From positions 33,679,282-33,743,281 of the forward strand of contig OZ018409.1 in NCBI GenBank assembly GCA_963969595.1: a DNA stretch of 64,000 bases, written 5' to 3'. A program made the translations under genes and the position numbers. Under the pieces are notes generated by a model. It was not told where the DNA came from. It did no database searches and saw only the letters and a program-made list of their open reading frames with translations. The number at the start of each line of letters is the position of its first letter. Within the stretch, counting starts at the first letter, position 1. Of this stretch, positions 11,588 through 24,641 are shown piece after piece. Origin of the DNA: Neckera pumila. Taxonomy: Eukaryota; Streptophyta; Bryopsida; Hypnales; Neckeraceae.

Positions 11588-14500
11588 TTATCCATCAGCC
11601 AAAACTCTCATGTGCTCCTTAAACGACTCCACGTTGGTGTTGAACCAGTTCTTCACAGCCTTCTTGTCGATGTTCTTTATCGCACCCAGCTTGTTATCGA
11701 TTTTGCTTTGGACGTTGCCGAACCGACTGCTGGTGGTAGTGTTCTCATCAGTCTGGGATAATGGCTTCCGCTGGACTATCACCTTCGTTGGGTCGTCCTT
11801 TGGATCAAGATCAGGTAGACTCAGAAGTTCAGGCATCAAATCTCGACATGAGGATTTGTTCTGCAAAATACAAGCGGTTATCGCGTGAGATTCCAAGTAG
11901 GAAATCTCCGAAGGAACCTTAACAGCAACTAGGATCTTAAGAATGGTAACGTCTCTCTCCGCAGGTGCCACACACCGACACCTGGATCTAGTGAGGTTTG
12001 ATATTAATTTTACAGCAAGAAGGAATTCGATGCTCTAGATAAAAATACATGAAGAGAGGAAAGTGGTAACTCCACGCACACATAATCATATGCGTCCGAT
12101 AATCAAATAGCACAATGTTTGGAAGTATTCATTACCAAGTCAGGAGCTGAAGGCACAGCCGGAGATCCTTTAGTACTGGAAGAGAAGGTCAGTTTCTTCG
12201 CCGAGGGAGGTGCATTTGTGTTGCCAGGAATGTCGTCATGTGGTTTCTTGGACGGCAGTGGACCACTTCTGGGTCCACCAGGTGAGTAGGCAGGTTCGAC
12301 AGGACAATGCTGAGGGGAATGAAGGATAGGCTTGGGGTTAGGACTTAAGTTTCTGAGTTTAGAAAATGAGAGAGAACGCACACCAGCAATCTTGGAATCG
12401 GAAGTAAGCTTGCGACCATCATTGATGCTCTTCAAATTGCCGCTGAGGTCATGGCCGTCGCTGAAATGATTTCTTGGTGGAGTCCTCATAGGGCTTTTTC
12501 CCGGTGTTCTCATCATGGTCTCGCCAAACGGTTGGTGAGTCTGTGCGGGCGCCGCAGAGAGATTCCGCTCAATCAATGGTGCAAGCGTCCGCTGAAGCTT
12601 CCTTTTGAGATCAGAAACTGTATCTGTAGCAATCAGTGGGATTGTCAGAGTACCCTTAACGTGTCCTTTGCTTGTTTTCATGAGCTTTAACTTTGACAAG
12701 TCCGGTTTAGGCCCCAAGCCTTCTTTGTCTTCAACAATGGTGCTCGGTTTAGTTGCAAGATCCGCACGGGGCTTGGACATAGTGACTGTTAGTACACTCT
12801 CTGGTTGAATAAGGTAGCTTCCAAGAGTTTTTTTCTCCTGCAGTAGCTTCCCTGAAAAAAGTAACGGCCAAATATCAATCAACTGGTAGCATTAGTCTCC
12901 GAAACTTCAATACATGAAGAGGATTGGCTACTCCCTACCTCTACAGCAGGGAATGATTCCGAATTTACAAACCTGAATAACTGATCTTTTGCTGCCAAGG
13001 TACGATACCAATGCGTGACTCTACAGCTCTTAAAACCGACATTACAGAGTCACGGCCTTGAACGGAAATAGAGAATTCCTCTTCCCCAACTACATTAACA
13101 TGCACCACCATGCGCCTGTGCGCTTGCTCAGTGTTCTTGTCCTCTGCATCCATAATTTCCAGTTAGCTCCGTCGGGATAAGGATTTATAAATTTCATATT
13201 GTATGACTGATGACCAGTTAACCACATACGATGTGTACCTGATTTGCAGAGGTCAATGATGGAATCTTCGTAGACCTTGTGCAGCCCATCAAAGTCTCTT
13301 ACGAGAAATTCATCGTGCATGACGCGTCCGACTGAGTACAGAAGCTGCTGTGATACAGGTATGCCAGTCAATCCTTCCAGAAGATGCTTCATACCGGATA
13401 TTGAGGTAAGAGGAGAGACTCCCAGCACAGGTATAACACCATCTTTAGTTTCGACGAAAATCCGAGACCCGTCTTCAGACAGTGGGCGAGGAAGCCTCTG
13501 CACGAATACAAATATGTTGAGAAATAGCTGAAAGACAACATCAGATTATGCTGAAATAGACGAAGGATTATGTAGAGATCGCATCGAATCACGTGGCGTC
13601 ACCGAGATAGTCGCTAGTCCTAGATATTAAGACGTCAAAACCTAGCTAATTCATCTGGACAACAGAAGAAATGAGATTTCACGGAGTAAGCTAAGCATAC
13701 GAAGGTAACGGGTACAGGTGGACGAGGTTCTGCAAGACGAATTTCAAAAACTCACTTTGAGTTGCAAGGTGCTCCTGTCCAAGATATGGTACTCCTCAAC
13801 TCGTTTCTCACCAACGAGGTCTACAAATCGGCCACCTTCACGTCCGTACATAGTGAATGTGTCTTCATCCAGGTACACTTCGGATACCTCCTGATCTGCC
13901 TGCAATTCCATAATCAGGGGTTTAACACTCGCTAGCATTGCAAGTCCTATATCTCTACAGCTTTCATCGCTCAGTGCAGTACTCAAAGAATTAGAAAAAC
14001 GTCCCTACGACATCAGCATAGAGTTCAGACTTCACGGAGCAAGAGAATGTCCTGGCCTATTATGCAGCATTAAACTACTCGCACTTTCCTCCCGAATATC
14101 AGCACGTGACTTTGACGAGTTCCTGAAGCACATACTTCCTACATAATGACGAATTTTCACTTGATCGTTTTGATTTAAACTTGGAATTAGAATCAGCACA
14201 ACCCTCTAAGTCGGCTTCTATACCGCAATAATAATGGCCACGGACAAACAGAGGCTCGGACAGAATCTATCTCTAGCAGCGGAATGTTTGGAGACAATGA
14301 GAAGTGGAGATAAACCGAAAGCTCGGCACAAGACTCCATTGGGTCGTAATTTAGTTGACAAGCGAATCAGAGTTGGAAAATCAAGATGCACCTGACATGA
14401 GTATCTCTTGTAAATGTCGACTACATTGTCCTTCTCACTCAACTGGGTGAACAACGGGGCTGAGAGCAGCTGGCACTCTTCCGGAAGAAAGAGGTTTCTC

Positions 14501-14655
14501 GAGATGAAGGCATTCAACGTGCCTCTGACAGTACCATGGTAATCCAAATTGGGCACCAATACAGTGCGTGATTTCTCAGATGCTGGGGCTGCAACTAAGG
14601 CGTTAGCAATCGGAAGGTGCTCCACCTTCACAGCAACTGTAATGCCCATCTTCAC
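11588..14655 (-). CDS. Multi-ubiquitin-like-domain protein, function unknown
   Basis: Six minus-strand exons join in phase to 643 aa: 14655-14392, 14004-13756, 13497-13239, 13143-12973, 12851-12136 and 11860-11588. All introns have GT/AG borders. The clearest ubiquitin-like fold is residues 172-257: IFVETKDG, then GLTGIPVSQQLLYSVGRVM, then YEDSIIDL. A second spans the exon 4/5 junction at about 270-345: MVVHVNVVGEEEFSISV, ESRIGIVPWQQKISYSGKLL and LGSYLIQPESVLTV. Exons 1 and 2 end in similar strand patterns (QLSEKDNVVDIY; VEEYHILDRSTLQL), suggesting two more degenerate copies. A partial one starts KGTLTIPLIATDTVSDLKRK. Residues about 400-550 are Ser/Pro-rich and probably disordered. The C-terminal 90 aa are charged and unrecognised. 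No diglycine-ended processing sites are seen, so this is not a polyubiquitin precursor. The first ATG in exon 1 was chosen; the leader probably has an intron. Confidence 0.75.
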
Positions 14656-14979
14656 AGCATGCAGCTATCCCTGAATCTGCACGCGGACCAGTATCATTGA
14701 GTCTTCATGAGTTATGCTGTAAACCAAGCGGCTCGCGCCACTAACAGCTAACGCGAACATTGCAAACCTATTTTGCGGTAATTGACACTCCCAAATCCAT
14801 AAGGTCAAGAACTTGTCAACAATGCCTGCGATATCTTCCAGAATACATCTCCACGCACTCTGAATCCATGATAATCAACCCAGAACTAAAACACACTCCT
14901 TGATCCTCTTAGCGGACAGCGAATAACCGAAATCACAGATTCCGTTCCTCACACGTAACAGCAATCTCATACAAAAGCC

Positions 14980-16250
14980 TCAAACAAGCATCTCATTCGC
15001 AGTACCTCAGTGAATGGCGAGCTCGAATCTTGCGTCCAATTCGACCACGATCGTGCTCCAAGTTCACCGCAACTGCACTTGAAAATCCGACTTCAGAGCA
15101 AAGCTTTGGACAATGCTCCAGATAAACATTCACCGCTTCGAAACTGTAAGAAACAAATTCACATCTACTCGAACTCCAGAAACCGGAAACCACTGCTTCT
15201 CATTCTCTCAGGGAACAAAGCATTTGCTATCCCAGCATCCTCATAGAAATTAAAGCACTTGAGAACGCTACTCCAGACCAAAGCTTTGCGAAATACTCCA
15301 CATTAAGACACGAACACGCAATCTACGCGAACACCACAAACTAAAACCACTGCTTCTCTTTCTCTCATGGAACAGGGCATTTACCACTCCAGCAACCTTA
15401 AAGCAAGTTCAAACGATCGTCGCATTTGCATTGCCTCAGAGAATATCGAGCTCAAGGCTACGAACTCACAATCTACTCGAACACTAAAATACTGACACCA
15501 CTGCTTCTCTTTCTCTCATAGAACAGAGCTTTTGCCAATCCAGCAACCTCATCCAAAACTCTCAAACAAGCATCGCATTTGCACTACCTCACAGACTGTC
15601 GAGCTCAAAGCTCCGCATCCGATTCGACTAGGATCCTCGCATTCGCATTACCTCAGAGAATATCGAGCTCAAAGCTACGAACTCACAATAATCTACTCGA
15701 ATAAAAGAAAACTGAAACCACTGCTTCTCTTCCTGGCATATAACAGAGCATTTGCCAGTCCAGCAACCTCATAGAAAACTCTTTCTCAAACAAAGCATCG
15801 CATTCGCATTACCTCAGAGAATAATGTCGAGCTCTAAAAAGCTTCGCATCCGATTCGACGTCGATCGTGCTCCACGGTTCACCGCAACTGCACTTGAAAA
15901 CGCGACTTCAGATCACTCTCAGGCAATAAATTAAGCTCCGTCGTCGCATTCGCATTACCTCAGAGAATATCGAGCTCAAAGCTACGAACTCACAATAATC
16001 TACTCGAACAACAGAAAACTGAAACCACTGCTTCTCTTCCTCGCATGGGACAGAGCTTTTGCCAATCCAGCAACCTCATAGAAAACTCTTTCTCAAACAA
16101 AGCTTCGCATTCGCATTACCTCAGAGAATGATGTCGAGCTCTAATAAGCCTCGCATCCGATTCGACGGCGATCGCGCTCCACGGTTCACCGCAACTGCAC
16201 TTGGAAACGCGACTTCAGATCACTCTCAGGCAATAAATTAAGCTCCGTAA
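14980..16250 (-). repeat. Tandem array of putative leader exons upstream of the multi-UBL gene
   Basis: Two near-identical units of about 307 bp start at 15637 and 15944. More diverged partial units lie at 14990, 15430 and 15575. Seven sites carry the same block, which on the minus strand reads CTCTGAGGTAATGCGAATGCG or a variant. In six of them the GAG/GTA form resembles a 5' splice site; one has GC instead of GT. The copy nearest the gene, at about 15003, could splice to an acceptor such as GTGCAG near 14683, before the start codon. The array is less AT-rich than the surrounding DNA. A role as alternative first exons or promoters is inference. Confidence 0.6.
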
Positions 16251-16620
16251 TGAATGGGGAATGCGACCGTTACAGGAAGCGGCAATGGCTATGGCGACGG
16301 CGTGAGCAATGGAGACCTGGATATGGCGAATTGAAGGGAGATGATTGCGGACCTGGCAGAGTTTTCAAACGGGATTCCCTCCCCTGTGGGCTGTTCGTTT
16401 CGTTTCCTACCGACGTACCTCCTGTTGCGACCTTCCTGAAGGGGTTTGCGACCTGGTGGATGCAACGGTCATCTTCTTCGGACACGAATCGCTGCCGTCC
16501 CCGTGACCTGTCAGTGATGACATGGCCAGGGACTGACCACGTGGGAAAGGCTGTCTTTTGGGCATTTTGCCATTTCAAGGTAAAGGTAGGAGGCTCAGGA
16601 ATGTGTTGACGCACCAGTCT
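16251..16620. promoter_or_regulatory. GC-richer flank, probable promoter region of the minus-strand gene
   Basis: The segment continues the GC-richer tract beyond the leader array before the DNA turns AT-rich at 16620. ORFs of 119 aa (+) and 132 aa (-) overlap each other here and show no family features. I treat the region as promoter-type DNA, not as a gene. Confidence 0.35.
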
Positions 16621-16724
16621 GCCCAAACATTTCAAATTTTTTTTTATAGATAGAGAAATGGAAAACAATTCAAAGCCTATTTTTTTTGGTAATTTTCATA
16701 GTCATATTGAATAAACTTCGATTT

Positions 16725-17657
16725 TTAACCCCTAAAGGACCGGTTGTCCCCTCGGGGGACAATTTGGGTCCGGGCAGGTTCCTACGATCTCAATTTTTAG
16801 TAATATTTTTTGGGATTTTTTGAGGTTGTGTATTTTTGCGAGATCTTTGCGAATATATAATTTTTATTTTAATTGATGCCCGGGAGCAAAAGTTATGGCA
16901 CAATAAGTAAAACTGGAATTTTGCGGGCAGCCCAAAAAAAATCATAAAAAGTCAAAATAATTTTTTTTCAAATTTTTTCCTCAAAGATTATATTTTTGTC
17001 TACATGTGAAGCTTTGTTTCATTCAATTTGGACTAATAATGAGAAAGTTATGGACAATCTTAGTTTTTCGGGCAATCTAAACATCTTCTTGAAAAAATAA
17101 GTTGTAGAATTCATTTTAGAATGCAATTTTGAGAATTTTTCAATTTTTTTTGTTAGACAGGGTTAGATTTTCTTGCTAGAACAATCTCACCGTTGGGATT
17201 ATTGTGATTCAGTTCCATCTAAAAACTATTAACAATTTAGATTTTTCTTCAATCTTGTACCCACTTCTACTTAACAATTTTTTAATGAGTGAAAATTAAG
17301 TGCTTTTTTTCCCAAATTTTTGTTGGTAGATTCTCAACTCAACTACTTAACATAAATAAGTAGAAAATCGAAATCAGTAGTGCAAAAAATTTGAACTAAA
17401 AAGATTCAAAGCCAAAAAACCTAGTGAAGCAAGGTGGAAAAAAACTTGTTTTCTTCACTTTAAATGCATATATCTTGCAATCTTTGTGGTCAAAGTTTCT
17501 GAAATTTCTTCCACATATTCATATACTAGTCAAGTATAAGATCTTACGGTTGGATATGCAAAAAAAAAATTTTTTTTAACTCTTTTCTCTTTGCAATAGA
17601 AATGACAGTTTTGAATGTTTTTTGGTAGGAAAATCACCTCGGTCCTTTAGGGGTTAA
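16725..17657 (+). mobile_element. TTAA-flanked TIR element, copy B (925 bp)
   Basis: The element at 16729-17653 lies between TTAA 16725-16728 and TTAA 17654-17657. The inverted termini match over 14 bp: CCCCTAAAGGACCG and CGGTCCTTTAGGGG. The interior shares with the other 0.92-kb copies a CAAAAGTTATGG block near the left and ATCTTGCAATC and GATCTTACGGTT blocks near the right. No ORF approaches transposase length. Confidence 0.85.
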
Positions 17658-20600
17658 AAGGAAAAAGGTGCTTAGGGTGCTATTCGAAGGGTAGAATACC
17701 TGTCTTTTGAACACGTATGTCACTTGAGGTTTTGATTCACATTAATGATTCATGATTTTTAATTTAATTTTTGTCCCCTCGTCCCATTTTTATATTTTTC
17801 AAACTCACTCACGTCAGCAAACAATATAGAATAATGCATATGTATTTCATATGTACTCTAGTCGGTATCCGTATCCCATAGTATCCATATCTGTATTTCT
17901 TATTTTTCAAGATCAATGGTATTAGAGAGGTGGAGGGAAAATTATTTTTTATGATCAACGGCTCTTGTTTTTTTTACAGAGAGGGGGGGATTGCAACCTG
18001 GAGGAGATGCATGTTTTCACTAAATAGTTGCGCTTAAATTGCACCAATTATGAATTCGAATGTCCCTCTGAATGCAATAGGTGACTCTAAAAAATGATGA
18101 ACAATAAGCTCAGCATATTCATAGAAGTTCTTGAGAGTGCCCAAAGAGTGCCAAAAATAGAGCACCGCACATGTTTGTTGTGGCTATTTTAGAAGGCGTG
18201 ACAACTCATCATTGTAGTGCAGTTTCACTTATGACCTTCTCCATACTTTGTTTTATTTTATTGTCGTCATTTGTGTTTCCATTTGGACTCTTTAGTAATG
18301 TTTTTATGAGTCACAAACCGCACATATATACTTGCAACCCCTATTGATTGCTAATGGTCATCAAACTACGCACTTGGAATTAGTTTTAATCAACTCTCAA
18401 AATCTACCCCTTCTCAAGAACCATATGCACTATTTCTGCACCATTTGTATAAATTTGCTAAATGGATTGAAAATGATTGTCTAAGTGCTGTAGTTCACAC
18501 TTGGGCTCTGTAGTCATTTATGAATAATGTTGTAGTCATTCATGGAGGTACAAGCAATCATCACTCAGTCGGAGCGCAACTGATCTACGACTAAGACAAT
18601 AGACCATAGGGCTTCAGAGGTCCGCGTCACGCCTTTGAATGAATTCCTTATTGAAAATCACCGGATGAAAGGAGTGTTTGATCTCAGCCGCCACAGTCTT
18701 CATCTATATGACTACAATATGACTACGGAATGACTAGTCCTCTGCCCATTTACACTGCATGTGCAATTACAGAGTTGCAGTCGTACTATAGTCATTTAGG
18801 ACACCTAGTCATAGTTCAGTCGGTTGTGGCAGACCCGTTTTTCTTGTAGTGTGTAGGGGCGATTCAAAATGCCCGCACAATTTCAAAGCCTACTCCTATA
18901 CTACAACTACACTATATGCTTTTGTACTGCTTGCACACTAATACTGTAGGAATTACAAGTAATAATTTCAACACCAAAGACGTAGTTAATTCCTTCATTG
19001 AAGACAGTAGAGTCTTTTTCAAGCACTTATATCAATGTGTGAGGAACTCAATCCATTACTATTGGACAATGTTAACTTGAATAAGACTAAAAAAAGTCAC
19101 AATTTAAATGGGATACTATCATAGAATGATATAGAACAACATCTATTAGAGAATTTTGCAAAAAAACATTTCTTCATGCGTCCTTACTAAGAAATCTATT
19201 GAGATTGTTATTATTTTGATTGATGTCATTAACAACTCCTTGATGCACTACAATTGAACATCAATATCATCATAATTTGCATAACAATCTATAATATAAT
19301 AGACTCATGATCCCAACTAAGCTTCAAAATAGCATTTTCAACCTTCATTATTTCTAACTTTAACTAATTGGTCTAATTTTTGCTTATTCTTTAGTTGGAT
19401 AGACCTTGAATCAATTGCTTAATTTTAATACAGTTGATGACGCCTATTTTATTGGATACTTGATGAAGATCATAAATAGAATAGATGTAGGCAACACATT
19501 TTAAAATATGAAATATGTAAGAAAAAGAAGTAGAATAGATGTAGGCAATATTAGCAAAAATTACATTTTTATAGAAGCAATCATTGCTTAAAGAAAAAAG
19601 CGTAACTCTTTTTGGTACAAAAAAAACTGATTGGGCTTAATTAGACTTTAATTAGATGACAAGTGGAAAAAAACTAGGTCCAATTAATAGTTTATTACTA
19701 ATCCTAATAAATGAAATCCAAAACCACAAACAACTAGAAGATCATTGACACATTTCTATTCTTGCAAACAGGAAGAAACTTCACAAGAAACTAAGTGGAA
19801 ATCAGAGCTTATCAAAAATCTATTAAGTGGAAAATGTTATGAACAATAAACTATTTTTGCTTCCAATATTCCATCTCCTATTGCAATTGGTCTTTGTAAG
19901 TGAAATCCACATGAAGCTCTCTATGTAGCCACATGTTGCACAATGGTTATCCAATTGTAGAGACTATCCAATTGTAGAGACTATTAAGGCACTTTGGATA
20001 CTTTTGTCTAGTGAGATCCAATATTCCATTAGTTCGTACACCATTAGCAATCATTTGGCTTACAATATTAGCACATGTGACATGATTTACTAGTGACTGG
20101 CTTAGTGAAGTTTCTTCTAATGCCACAAGGTGAGGTTATTTGCAAAATCTATTTCCTAAGGTTTGAAACAAAAAGTTTATTTTTAATTTAAGCCACATAT
20201 TGGTGGATAAATTTATTCTATAGATGAAGCTATGTCAAGCATGGTTTACCCCCCAAAGTAATATGGTTCCCTCGGCGGCGGCATTGTCTCCTCAAAAGTT
20301 GTAGATTATATAAAAATAGCAACTTAAACCTTAGCTCTAAGTTTGGGCGTTGAAGCCAATTTGGAATATTGTTGAATTTGTGGGGTCCTAGTAAGACATT
20401 GACTGTTGATGTTGCAATTAATTGAGTCAAGGATGAGCCTGAATGTAATGATGTTTTTTAAAATTGTAAGTTTAAAAAAAAGTTAAATGAACAATAGTAT
20501 AGAATAGGAAACCCAATAATTGTGCACATAACTTCAACATGTCATTTCTTATAAGTACATTTTTGAAATGAAAAATATTTCAAATCCTATGAGCACAATC

Positions 20601-21366
20601 ATATTGATTCCATAATGCAATTTTTGAAAATTTGAACTTTCAATTGCACAAAGTGTTGAATATAGTCAAAGGTAGAATCTAACATTGCACAATTTATTAG
20701 GCTTATGTACCTATCTTTGTGTACCTTGATTACACAATATATCCTATCATTGCATATCCAATTTAAATTTGCAAGTATTAAAGACTTTCAAATATTTTGG
20801 CATTTTGATTGAGAAATTGGCACAATTAATATTTTTAAATTTTGAAACACAAAAAACAGATGTAATTTGCCTATAGAAACAAACTACTATAGAATGTTAT
20901 TCTCTTTGTACTTTGATATGTGATTACATTGCACAACAATTAAATTTGTAAATAACAAATAATGAAATCATTTTAAATCAAATCTCTAAGGTCCAACATT
21001 ATTGGAAAACTAGAGTTAATTGTAAAGTGTATGCAATGAAGGACAAAGAATTGGAATTTGAGAAAAACACAAGACGAACCTCCTTGAAGCACCAAAACTG
21101 GGGTTTGATGGAGTTTGGTGTTGTGTTTCTTTTGTACTATCCTCAAATACCCTTATTTCAAATTGGGGTTTCTTTTACAATTAACTCTATTATCAAACCC
21201 TTTCTTTCTTCCCCCTTGCTTAGCTTTGAGCTTTTGGATTGTTAATGCTTCTAATTTTCTCTTTCTCAACTTTGAGTGTAACTTTTTTAGTTTTAAATAG
21301 TGCAGTCATTTTGTTCTTTTTCAACTTTAATGTTCTTCCTTGTAGTTGTTTCTTATTTTTTTGACT
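17658..21366. other. AT-rich DNA with a solitary CACTA-type end
   Basis: No gene is seen in 3.7 kb. At 18833-18851 the sequence TTTTTCTTGTAGTG is a typical right terminus of a CACTA/EnSpm element, preceded by GACTATAGT-like subterminal repeats back to about 18490. The matching left terminus was not found. Confidence 0.5.
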
Positions 21367-22298
21367 TTAACATCTAAAATCCCAAAATTCCCTTGGGGAC
21401 AAAATGGATTTTGGATAGGCTTATGTAACCTCAATTTTTGAAGCGATTTTCTGATTTTTTTCTTGAATAAGATTGAAAAATACATTAGCTTCATGGGAAT
21501 ATAATTTTTACTTCAATTGTTACCTAGGAGCTAAAGTTATGCCACAATAAGCTCAAAACATGGAAAACTAAACAACAAAAAAATCCATAAAAGTTTGAAA
21601 TTAAATTTGAATTTTTTTTTCATAATGGATTATATTTTTGTTTACACAAAATCCTTTAATTCATTCCATTTGTATTAATGATGTGAAAGGTATGGATTGG
21701 AGCTTCTAGTTTTGTGGGCAATGATAGAAACTGTTTGAAAACACAATGTGTTGGATTTTGTTTTTGAACTCAATATTCACAAATTTAAAAAAAAAGAGGT
21801 TCCGGTAGGTTAAGTTTGCTCCCTAAAACAATCTCATTGTTGGGATTACCATGTTTCAATTCCTTTTAAAGCTATTGAAGATTTAGTATTTTCTTTAATC
21901 TTATACCTACTTCCACTTAACAATTTCTTCAAAAATGAAAATCAAGGATTTTCTTATGAAATTTTTTTCTAGACTTTCAAGTCAAATCTTTAATATAAAA
22001 TTTTTTATAATCAAAATATTTAGCGCAAAAGTTTTAAGTTAAGAAGATTCAAAGTCAAATAATTTAGTAATTGAATGTGCTCAAAAACATATTTTCTTCA
22101 CTTTAAATGCAAATATGTTGCAATCTACATGTTGAAGGTTTTTAAAATTCCTTCGACACATTCTTGTTTTAGTCTTGTATATGATTTTACAATTAAATAT
22201 GCAATAAATTAATTTGTAAAGTTTTTGCTCTTTGCAATAGAAGTGGCACTTTTGAGTGGTTTTTGACGAAAAAATGGCTTAAGAATTTTAGGAATTAA
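21367..22298 (+). mobile_element. TTAA-flanked TIR element, copy C (924 bp, old)
   Basis: The element at 21371-22294 lies between TTAA 21367-21370 and TTAA 22295-22298. The termini are mutated (CATCTAAAATCCC at left, TTTTAGGAA at right). The interior follows copy B closely, with GGGGACAAAATGG, AGCTAAAGTTATGCC and the TTGCAATAGAAGTGGCA block. Its length is within 1 bp of copy B despite the divergence. Confidence 0.75.
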
Positions 22299-23040
22299 AT
22301 GCTTCCTTCTCATCATTTTCAACTTACTTTTTCCTCTGATAAATTAGAAATTCATTTGATGTGATGCATTTTCACTAGTAGCAATTTCACAGCCCAAATT
22401 AGTTTTGCATGAAGGTACTTTGCATTGTGGCATGTCTCAAATCAATTTCAACAAAATTCCATCTCTACAACCTGCAACAAACATGAACAAAACCACCAGT
22501 GCTTTTTTTTTTCACATTTAGAAAAGTGCTGCTTTGGCGATTACATCTTTTTCTTAAAAGAGACAATGGCTACAAAATATATTTTTTAATAGGGCAAGGA
22601 TGGCGACCTAAGTAGTTTTGGAAGAGTTGCTCTGGCTTTTTATTTTTTTGCAAAGGCAAAGCTGTGGTGAGAATTATCAAAATCTAATAGTGATTATGGC
22701 AATAGTTAGGGAGTAGATGGAAGTTAATGTGGCCCTCTGAATTTCAATTTTAGTGCTAAAATGGCGAAACAATCTTTTTTTGTTAAATGAATATTGGCAA
22801 CAAAAACAACTCATGGTTATGCATTGACAACTGAATTGGCAAAAGAATTACATCAATGTAAATGCACTTCGCAACTGCATTTGTGCCCTACATCTTAACA
22901 TCTCATACACTAGCTAAGAATTAAAGCCATATTGAGATCTTTCTCCTCCATTAAGCCAATCTGTGAAAGTGGCGTCGTATGGGAAGTTCTCAAATGTAAA
23001 AATGCGTTGTGAGAACATTCCCACAACAAGCTATAAGTAG
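22299..23040. other. AT-rich flank of the hAT-like pseudogene
   Basis: No coding sequence or repeat termini are recognised. It may hold the 3' flank of the minus-strand hAT-like element. Confidence 0.4.
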
Positions 23041-23519
23041 TCTTCAAGATTGTTCCTCAATTTGGACTTGAGGAAGCTTAGGGTTGAAAAGGTGCGCTCA
23101 TCCTCCACATTGCCTAAAACATGCACAAGTGCCATTTCTGCAAGTTTAAAAAACTCAGTGAATTCACCGGTGAGGCAAGTTGTAGCATCAAGTTGCCTTC
23201 ATAGAATAGTCAATGGATTCACTGTAAGTGGTGGTTGCATGGCTCCAAGTGAATTTGCCTGCATTGCTGCCTTGAAAACACGTTGCTAGCACATGATCAA
23301 ACCCCGGTCAATTATAGGTGGGACAAGGACTTGGAGGTCCTTCTCTCCAACCATCCTTCCATACCCATAAAAATCAACCAACACACGCAAGTGCTTAGGA
23401 AAATTCATTTCAATGGCCTCTAACTTCACATTTGTTGTCCAATACTGCGGATACAATATTCCCATGGCATTCATCAGCCCATGAGAAGGGAAGCGCTTTA
23501 GTAACTCTAATTTCAGATG

Positions 23520-24200
23520 CACAGCAGCCCCTGCAAAATAGAACCATCTGCTGAAGTAGCACAAGAAGTGAGATTGTAAGAGTGAAGATACACAAAACAA
23601 ACATATATACCAAAAAAAACTCACAAAACCACCAAAAACTTACAAAGGCCAATAAATCCCATAAGAATATATACATTAGCCCTTGCAAAATAGACTCATC
23701 TACTGAATTAGCACAAGAAGTGAGACTTTAAGAGTTAAAACACACAAAATAAACACACATATAAAAAAACCCTCATGAAACCACCCAAAAAAATGGGGCA
23801 ATTGAAGCATTAAGAGTTAAGACCCAAAAAACAAACACAAATAACAAGAAGGAAAAAAACTCACATAACTACCAAAAAAAATGCAAAGACCAAAAAAACC
23901 CACAAAGAAGATGCATGGCAGCATTTACAAAACTTATCCATTTGCTGAATTAGCACAATAAATGAAACCTTAAGAGATAAGACTAAAAATAAAACCACAA
24001 ATACCAAGAGGAAGAAAAAACTCACATAACCACCACAAAAAACGACAGACAACCAAAAACTCCACAAAAAAAATGTGGAGTTCATTAGCCCTTGTAGAAC
24101 ATGTCCATCTATTGAATTAGCCCAACAAATGAGACATTGAGAGTTAAGAGTTAGGATTCACAAAACAAACATGAATAATAAGATGTAACTTACAACAAAT
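23520..24200 (-). repeat. Five-copy tandem repeat covering an intron/exon junction
   Basis: Units of roughly 115-165 bp start near 23533, 23682, 23800, 23924 and 24090. Each contains a form of CATCTACTGAATTAGCACAA, then GTGAGACTTTAAGAGTTAA and CACAAAACAAACA. On the minus strand the first unit carries the acceptor and first codons of the hAT-like exon (GGCTGCTGTGCATCT). A unit further upstream keeps a matching GCTGCCATGCATCT, so the 3' splice site itself has been duplicated. Confidence 0.7.
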
Positions 24201-24641
24201 GTCAGCCTTAACTTTTGCCACCACATTATCCCATGTTGCATGATCAATCTTCTCATCATTTTGACGACCAAAAATCTAACATTTGTCACATACAAACACT
24301 AGAGTTGGCGGAGAGTCCGCATTCTCCACATCTATGCACCATTGCATATGAATGAACTTGTGCTTGAACTCAAGAATCTGGTTCAGAGACCAAAACTCTG
24401 ATGTTATGTAAGCTGTGGTCTCAACCTCGTACATTTGGTTGAGATCACTCATGCAAGTAGTGAGAGTTGAAACAAAGTCCACAACATAAATGTTGGGCCG
24501 CCCTTGTGCCACCTTCATTAAGACCTCCATGGACTCCATGAGAGGCAAAAGCGCAGTCATTTCCACAACCGTATAAGGATCAAGGAGCAACTTTAGGCAT
24601 GGCTGCAAAAATGAAGAAGGAATAAAATTTCATAGTTAGAA

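Noticed and set aside
15752..16241. Two similar 60-codon ORFs on the plus strand in the leader array
   Set aside because: They are similar only because the two 307-bp units are recent duplicates. The ORFs run antisense to the gene and show no family features.
16250..16668. Overlapping ORFs of 119 aa (+) and 132 aa (-)
   Set aside because: Long open frames on both strands in a GC-richer promoter-type tract are expected by chance, and neither has recognisable motifs.
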